The notes beneath the pieces were generated by a model. It saw only the letters and a program-made list of their open reading frames with translations. It searched no databases and was not told the DNA's origin. Positions 20,601 through 24,149 of a DNA stretch of 24,149 bases are shown in pieces (the stretch's first letter is position 1; each line of letters opens with the position of its first letter). Source of the DNA: Tilletiaria anomala UBC 951 (Eukaryota; Basidiomycota; Exobasidiomycetes; Georgefischeriales; Tilletiariaceae). The translations under genes were made by a program, and so were the position numbers. The stretch spans positions 1 through 24,149 of the forward strand of contig NW_013546853.1 in assembly GCF_000711695.1 (NCBI RefSeq). Reading direction: 5' to 3'.

Positions 20601-22652
20601 ATCTGCTTCCGCTCATCTGGGCTAGCAACTCGCACTATGGGTCGGACGCTCATGATGCTGCCCATCGGCGATGTCATTACCGTGGCTCGGCATCGGGCGT
20701 TCCAACCAGGCCAGCACGGACTCATCGTTGTCGTGCGAGGGCACGAAGAGGTCTTTCTCGAATTTTCTTCCGTGGACCTTCGCAATGAGTGCTGTGAGCG
20801 GTTGGAGCAAATGCTGGAGGAAGCCCTCATGCGGCCCACTGCCGACATCAGCATTGGGAAGCAAGACGATCTCATTCTGAAAGACCTCAGCGACAAGCTA
20901 GAAGCCACGTCAATTTCGACATCCCTACCGTCCTCCAGCTCTTCTGATGCCGATACACAGGATTGGGAGAGCGGCAGCGTTAGCGCATCCATGTTCAAGT
21001 CTCAGTCCTCAGACTTTCTCTCCTTTTTGCCGAAACAACCATTGCACATCACCATGCTCAGCATCGGCTCTCGCGGCGATGTACAGCCTTACATTGCGTT
21101 GGCCAAAGCACTCATGGCGGACGGCCACCGTGTGCGCATAGCGACCCATGATGAATTTTCGGCCTGGATCGAAGGACACAACATCGAGTTCAGTGCAGTC
21201 GGCGGCGATCCGGCCGAGCTCATGCGTATTTGCGAGCAGAATGGCACGTTCACAGTGGGCTTTGTTCGCGAAGGCCTGCTCAAATTCAGAGGCTGGCTCG
21301 ACGACTTGCTGCTCTCTAGCTGGCGTGCATGCCATGGAACAGATGTGATTATCGAGAGTCCCAGCGCCATTGCGGGGATCCACGTCGCCGAGGCTATGCA
21401 GATTCCCTACTTTCGCGCATTCACCATGCCGTGGACGCGAACACGTGCGTACCCGCATGCTTTCGCTGTGCCGCACAGCAAGGCTGGTGGCAGCTACAAT
21501 TACATTGTAAGTGCTAACAGAGTGGAATGACTTGCCCGTTGGCTGACGCTTCTTGCACGAAAGTCCTACGTCATTTTTGACCAAGTATTCTGGCGCGCTG
21601 CATCCAGGCAGATCAACCGCTGGCGTCAAGAGACGCTCAGGCTTAAGTCGACGACGTACGATCTTCTTGAGCAGCACAAAGTGCCCTTCTTGTACAATTT
21701 TAGCCCAAACCTTGTTCCGAAGCCTTTGGTGAGTCTCAAATGTGACACAATGATGGTATATTTCGAGCTGACGTCGTTCTGCGCGCAGGACTGGTACGAA
21801 TGGATTCACGTCACTGGTTTTTGGTTCCTTGACAACCCGGGCGAGACATCAGGGCGGTCTTGGGCTGCACCAGATGACCTTGTCGCCTTCATCAACACGA
21901 CAAAGGCGCAGAAGCGAAAGCTTGTGTATATCGGGTGGGGTTCAATCGTCGTCTCTAACGCGGCTGCCATGGATGAATGTGTCGGTGAAGCGGTGCGAAA
22001 AAGCGGTGTTTGTGCGATCGTCTCGCGCGGCTGGTCTGATCGATTGTCGGAGAACAAGGGCACACCGTCCGAAGCATTCTCGTCCCCCGACATCTTTCGA
22101 GTCGACTCGGTTCCCCACGACTGGCTGTTCCCGCAGCTTGATGCAGCTTGTCACCATGGTGGTGCTGGGACATTGGGAGCAAGCCTCCGCGCAGGGCTCC
22201 CAACCATCATCAAACCATACTTTGGCGATCAGTTCTTCTGGGGTCAGCAGGTGGAAAGCTTGGGAGTGGGGACATGTGTCAAAGAGTGCACCGCTGAGAA
22301 CCTTGCGGCTGCGCTCCGCAAGGCCACGCAAGATGTGCGCCAGATAGAGCGCGCGCGCCAACTGGGAGAGCGCATTCGATCAGAGAATGGGGTCCAAGCC
22401 GCTGTCACTGCTTTCTACCGCGAGCTCGAGTACGCGCGCAGCTTAATCAAGACCGATAGTCGCTTGCACACGACTAATTCTGAGGTCCAAGCCTCTAACA
22501 CTGTTGATGGGGCGAGCCCTTCGCAACCTCACGCCGAAGAGCTCCATGAGCGTTCGAGTCGCGCGATCGACGCAATCAACACTCCCAGCAACCGACCCCG
22601 CTCTACGCGATCTTCATCTGCAGACTCGAATTGGTCGATCTTGTCACCTTAA
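17620..22652 (+). CDS. ATG26: Sterol 3-beta-glucosyltransferase (Atg26/Ugt51 type)
   Basis: It transfers glucose from UDP-glucose to the 3-OH of sterols such as ergosterol at membranes. In some yeasts and plant pathogens the enzyme is needed for pexophagy. Exons are 17620-18745, 18829-21506, 21564-21728 and 21789-22652, giving 1610 residues (yeast Ugt51 has about 1200). Residues 1-510 are Ser/Pro-rich and disordered. GRAM 1 starts about 515 (LFNLSEGETVQSCHPCWLF). A PH domain follows at about 570-665 (HWAVLRGNALSWYESNKDPY to WVQAILKAVF), then GRAM 2 at about 928-1040 (LYRVLPTKGLLFISDRHICF). The GT1 catalytic domain runs from about 1115 (LSIGSRGDVQPYIALAKAL) through FYLYNFSP-like FLYNFSPNLVPKPL and DWYEWIHVTGFWFLDNP to the UDP-sugar signature PHDWLFPQLDAACHHGGAGT with the following PYFGDQFFWG (about 1436-1478). 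The His-His-Gly-Gly-Ala-Gly core is intact, so the enzyme looks active. Two ATGs are in tandem at 17620 and 17623. An AATAAA lies at 23108-23113. Confidence 0.95.
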
Positions 22653-24056
22653 CCCTTGTTGTTGAGAGAGTTCGACTGTAGCATATGTATACGCAAGCAT
22701 TCGAACACGTTAAACCACGACGCAAATGCGAATGAAATGCGACGCGTTGATCTTTGGTTAGCATCCTGAACCCACGTTGACAGAATGGTGAATACGTTAC
22801 GATGAAAGTTACGACCATCCCGCTCAAATGGAGGCCGCCCGTTCTCGTGCTGGCTTGCGCTCCTATGGCTGAGGCTATCGAAGGAAGGGCTTAGAATCGA
22901 CCAGCGAAGACGTTTCCGAAAGCTAAACATTGGCGGAATGACCAACCCGTGGACCAGATTCGGCTTGGACACTGAGGTAGTGGTGTGGTAGGAGCGTTAG
23001 CAGATGCTATAGATTCAGACCACTATTGAAAAAGCACATTTTGACCTTGACTTGCTTACTGCCTTCTCGTGCGTTCGTCGTGGGCGGAGTACTACAGCTA
23101 TATACAAAATAAAGATACAAGACCAGCCACGCGCACAACAAAGGCTGCTGCGTAATTTAATATTGGGCGCCACGGTCTTTCACGCATCGCGACATGCCCG
23201 GTAGCTACGAGCGATCCAGGTGCAGGACTCGCCACAAGAAGTGCTGCAACCCGCCACAATGAACAACTCCCGAGCATCCGCGTGGCCCGCAGACTGGCGT
23301 GCTTTCGTGCTGCAATTCGGAGCCCATCGGGAAGAACTTAGAAGTCGTGTGTATCCAAGCGTACCCTGTTCTATGTTGTTGTTGCCGTATTCTTAACGGG
23401 AATCATTGGCTCTTTGAGGGGGGTTTTGGTATTCAACTTCCGCCTCTGCGAATGGGAAGTAGTGCATGTTGGCTGCTGGTCATGGCCTACGAAAGCCTCA
23501 ACTATGATGGCGCGTAGCGAAGTGATCAGTCAACTCCAGGCTCCAGCTGAACAAAGTGTGCATTTGAGAACTGCAGGCAGGCCCTTCGCCGACGGTCTAA
23601 CTTTTGTCTCCGTCCTTCGAGTCCAAGGAATTCGGCCTCTGCGCAGAAGAGATCTTACTTCTTACGCGCATGATCGCTGTCCTTAGACGACCCAGACGCT
23701 CTCTAGAACTCCATTAAACTCTAGGTTTACCACCATATACGTTTTTAAGCGCTTCAGAACAAGCACTAGCTCTCGTGGCAATCAGACGTAAATTTCACAT
23801 TATCTAGCTGGAGGCAAGATGCGTTGCTGTCCGATGTTGCACTCACACTCATCATTTATCCCCGCATTCCATGATTCATTACTAGCTTTGCCATTCTCTC
23901 TCCAGAGTACGTTTTCCTGGGCAATCTGCTCGCAGCGCAGCACGCATAAGAGTATCTTCATCTTGCCTATTAACGCCGTATCAATTCAGTATCGGTCTCA
24001 CGATGTTGATCTAGCTCATCATCGTCAATGTGTTTGCAACAATCTTGCGGGTCACA
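22653..24056. other. Subtelomeric stretch without a recognisable gene
   Basis: 1404 bases lie between the ATG26 stop and the first telomere repeat. The first part must hold the ATG26 3' UTR. Several open frames exist: one of about 107 codons on the minus strand without an ATG start (22649-22972), one of 90 codons on + (23414-23686), and a 45-codon ATG frame at 23259-23396. None resembles a family I know. I see no telomere-linked helicase, no transposon remnant and no tandem subtelomeric repeat. The last 350 bases look richer in A+T than the genes. Confidence 0.55.
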
Positions 24057-24149
24057 GGGTTAGGGTTAGGGTTAGGGTTAGGGTTAGGGTTAGGGTTAGG
24101 GTTAGGGTTAGGGTTAGGGTTAGGGTTAGGGTTAGGGTTAGGGTTAGGG
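24057..24149 (+). repeat. Telomere, (TTAGGG)n
   Basis: GGG followed by exactly 15 uninterrupted TTAGGG units runs to the last base of the window. The G-rich strand reads 5' to 3' toward the right edge, the orientation of a true right chromosome end. The array starts abruptly with no degenerate repeat zone before it. Confidence 0.98.

Noticed and set aside
21009-21809. Minus-strand frame of 266 codons opposite the ATG26 catalytic exons
   Set aside because: It lies antisense to a clearly conserved GT1 domain and crosses two of its introns, and has no family resemblance.
22649-22972. Minus-strand frame of about 107 codons opposite the ATG26 3' flank
   Set aside because: No ATG start, no known motif, composition not convincing, and it overlaps the end of ATG26.

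Overview
The window is the right-hand end of a fungal chromosome. It closes with 93 bases of perfect TTAGGG telomere repeat and carries ten protein genes with short spliceosomal introns. I placed 19 introns of 57-123 bases, all GT-AG. TTAGGG telomeres, a respiratory complex I gene, a GRAM-PH-GRAM sterol glucosyltransferase, an ankyrin-DIL protein and dense short introns fit a basidiomycete. A smut-like lineage (Ustilaginomycotina) is my best guess, but I cannot fix the genus from sequence alone.

Layout, left to right: a SUMO protease of the Ulp1 type, cut at its 5' end by the window edge (+, 3-2136); a DPH4/DNAJC24 J-protein for diphthamide synthesis (+, 2560-3171); a COA8/APOPT1-like cytochrome oxidase assembly protein (-, 3332-4411); a LYRM2-like LYR protein (+, 4778-5314); the 30 kDa complex I subunit NDUFS3 (-, 5669-6693); the Prp19-complex subunit SPF27/BCAS2 (+, 7048-7907); a tiny four-exon signal peptidase subunit SPC1 (-, 8618-9132); an ecdysoneless/SGT1-family protein (+, 9577-12858); an ankyrin-plus-dilute (DIL) domain protein (-, 12953-16939); and the sterol 3-beta-glucosyltransferase Atg26/Ugt51 (+, 17620-22652). 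About 1.4 kb without a recognisable gene follows, and then the telomere.

From DPH4 onward, nine consecutive genes alternate strand strictly, so every gap is either a shared 3' zone or a shared promoter zone. Three neighbouring genes (COA8, LYRM2, NDUFS3) serve mitochondrial respiration. Two others (SPF27 and, by analogy with human ECD, the ecdysoneless homologue) touch the spliceosome.

I see no transposon, virus-derived element, CRISPR array, rRNA or convincing tRNA. I also see no clearly novel biological system: the content is conserved housekeeping genes running almost to a telomere. The points of interest are gene structure (micro-exons, a stop-free intron, tandem acceptors, an upstream ORF), lineage-specific insertions and disordered extensions, and the unexplained subtelomere. 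Domain calls rest on motif recognition by eye, and exon joins on splice consensus plus reading frame plus family conservation.
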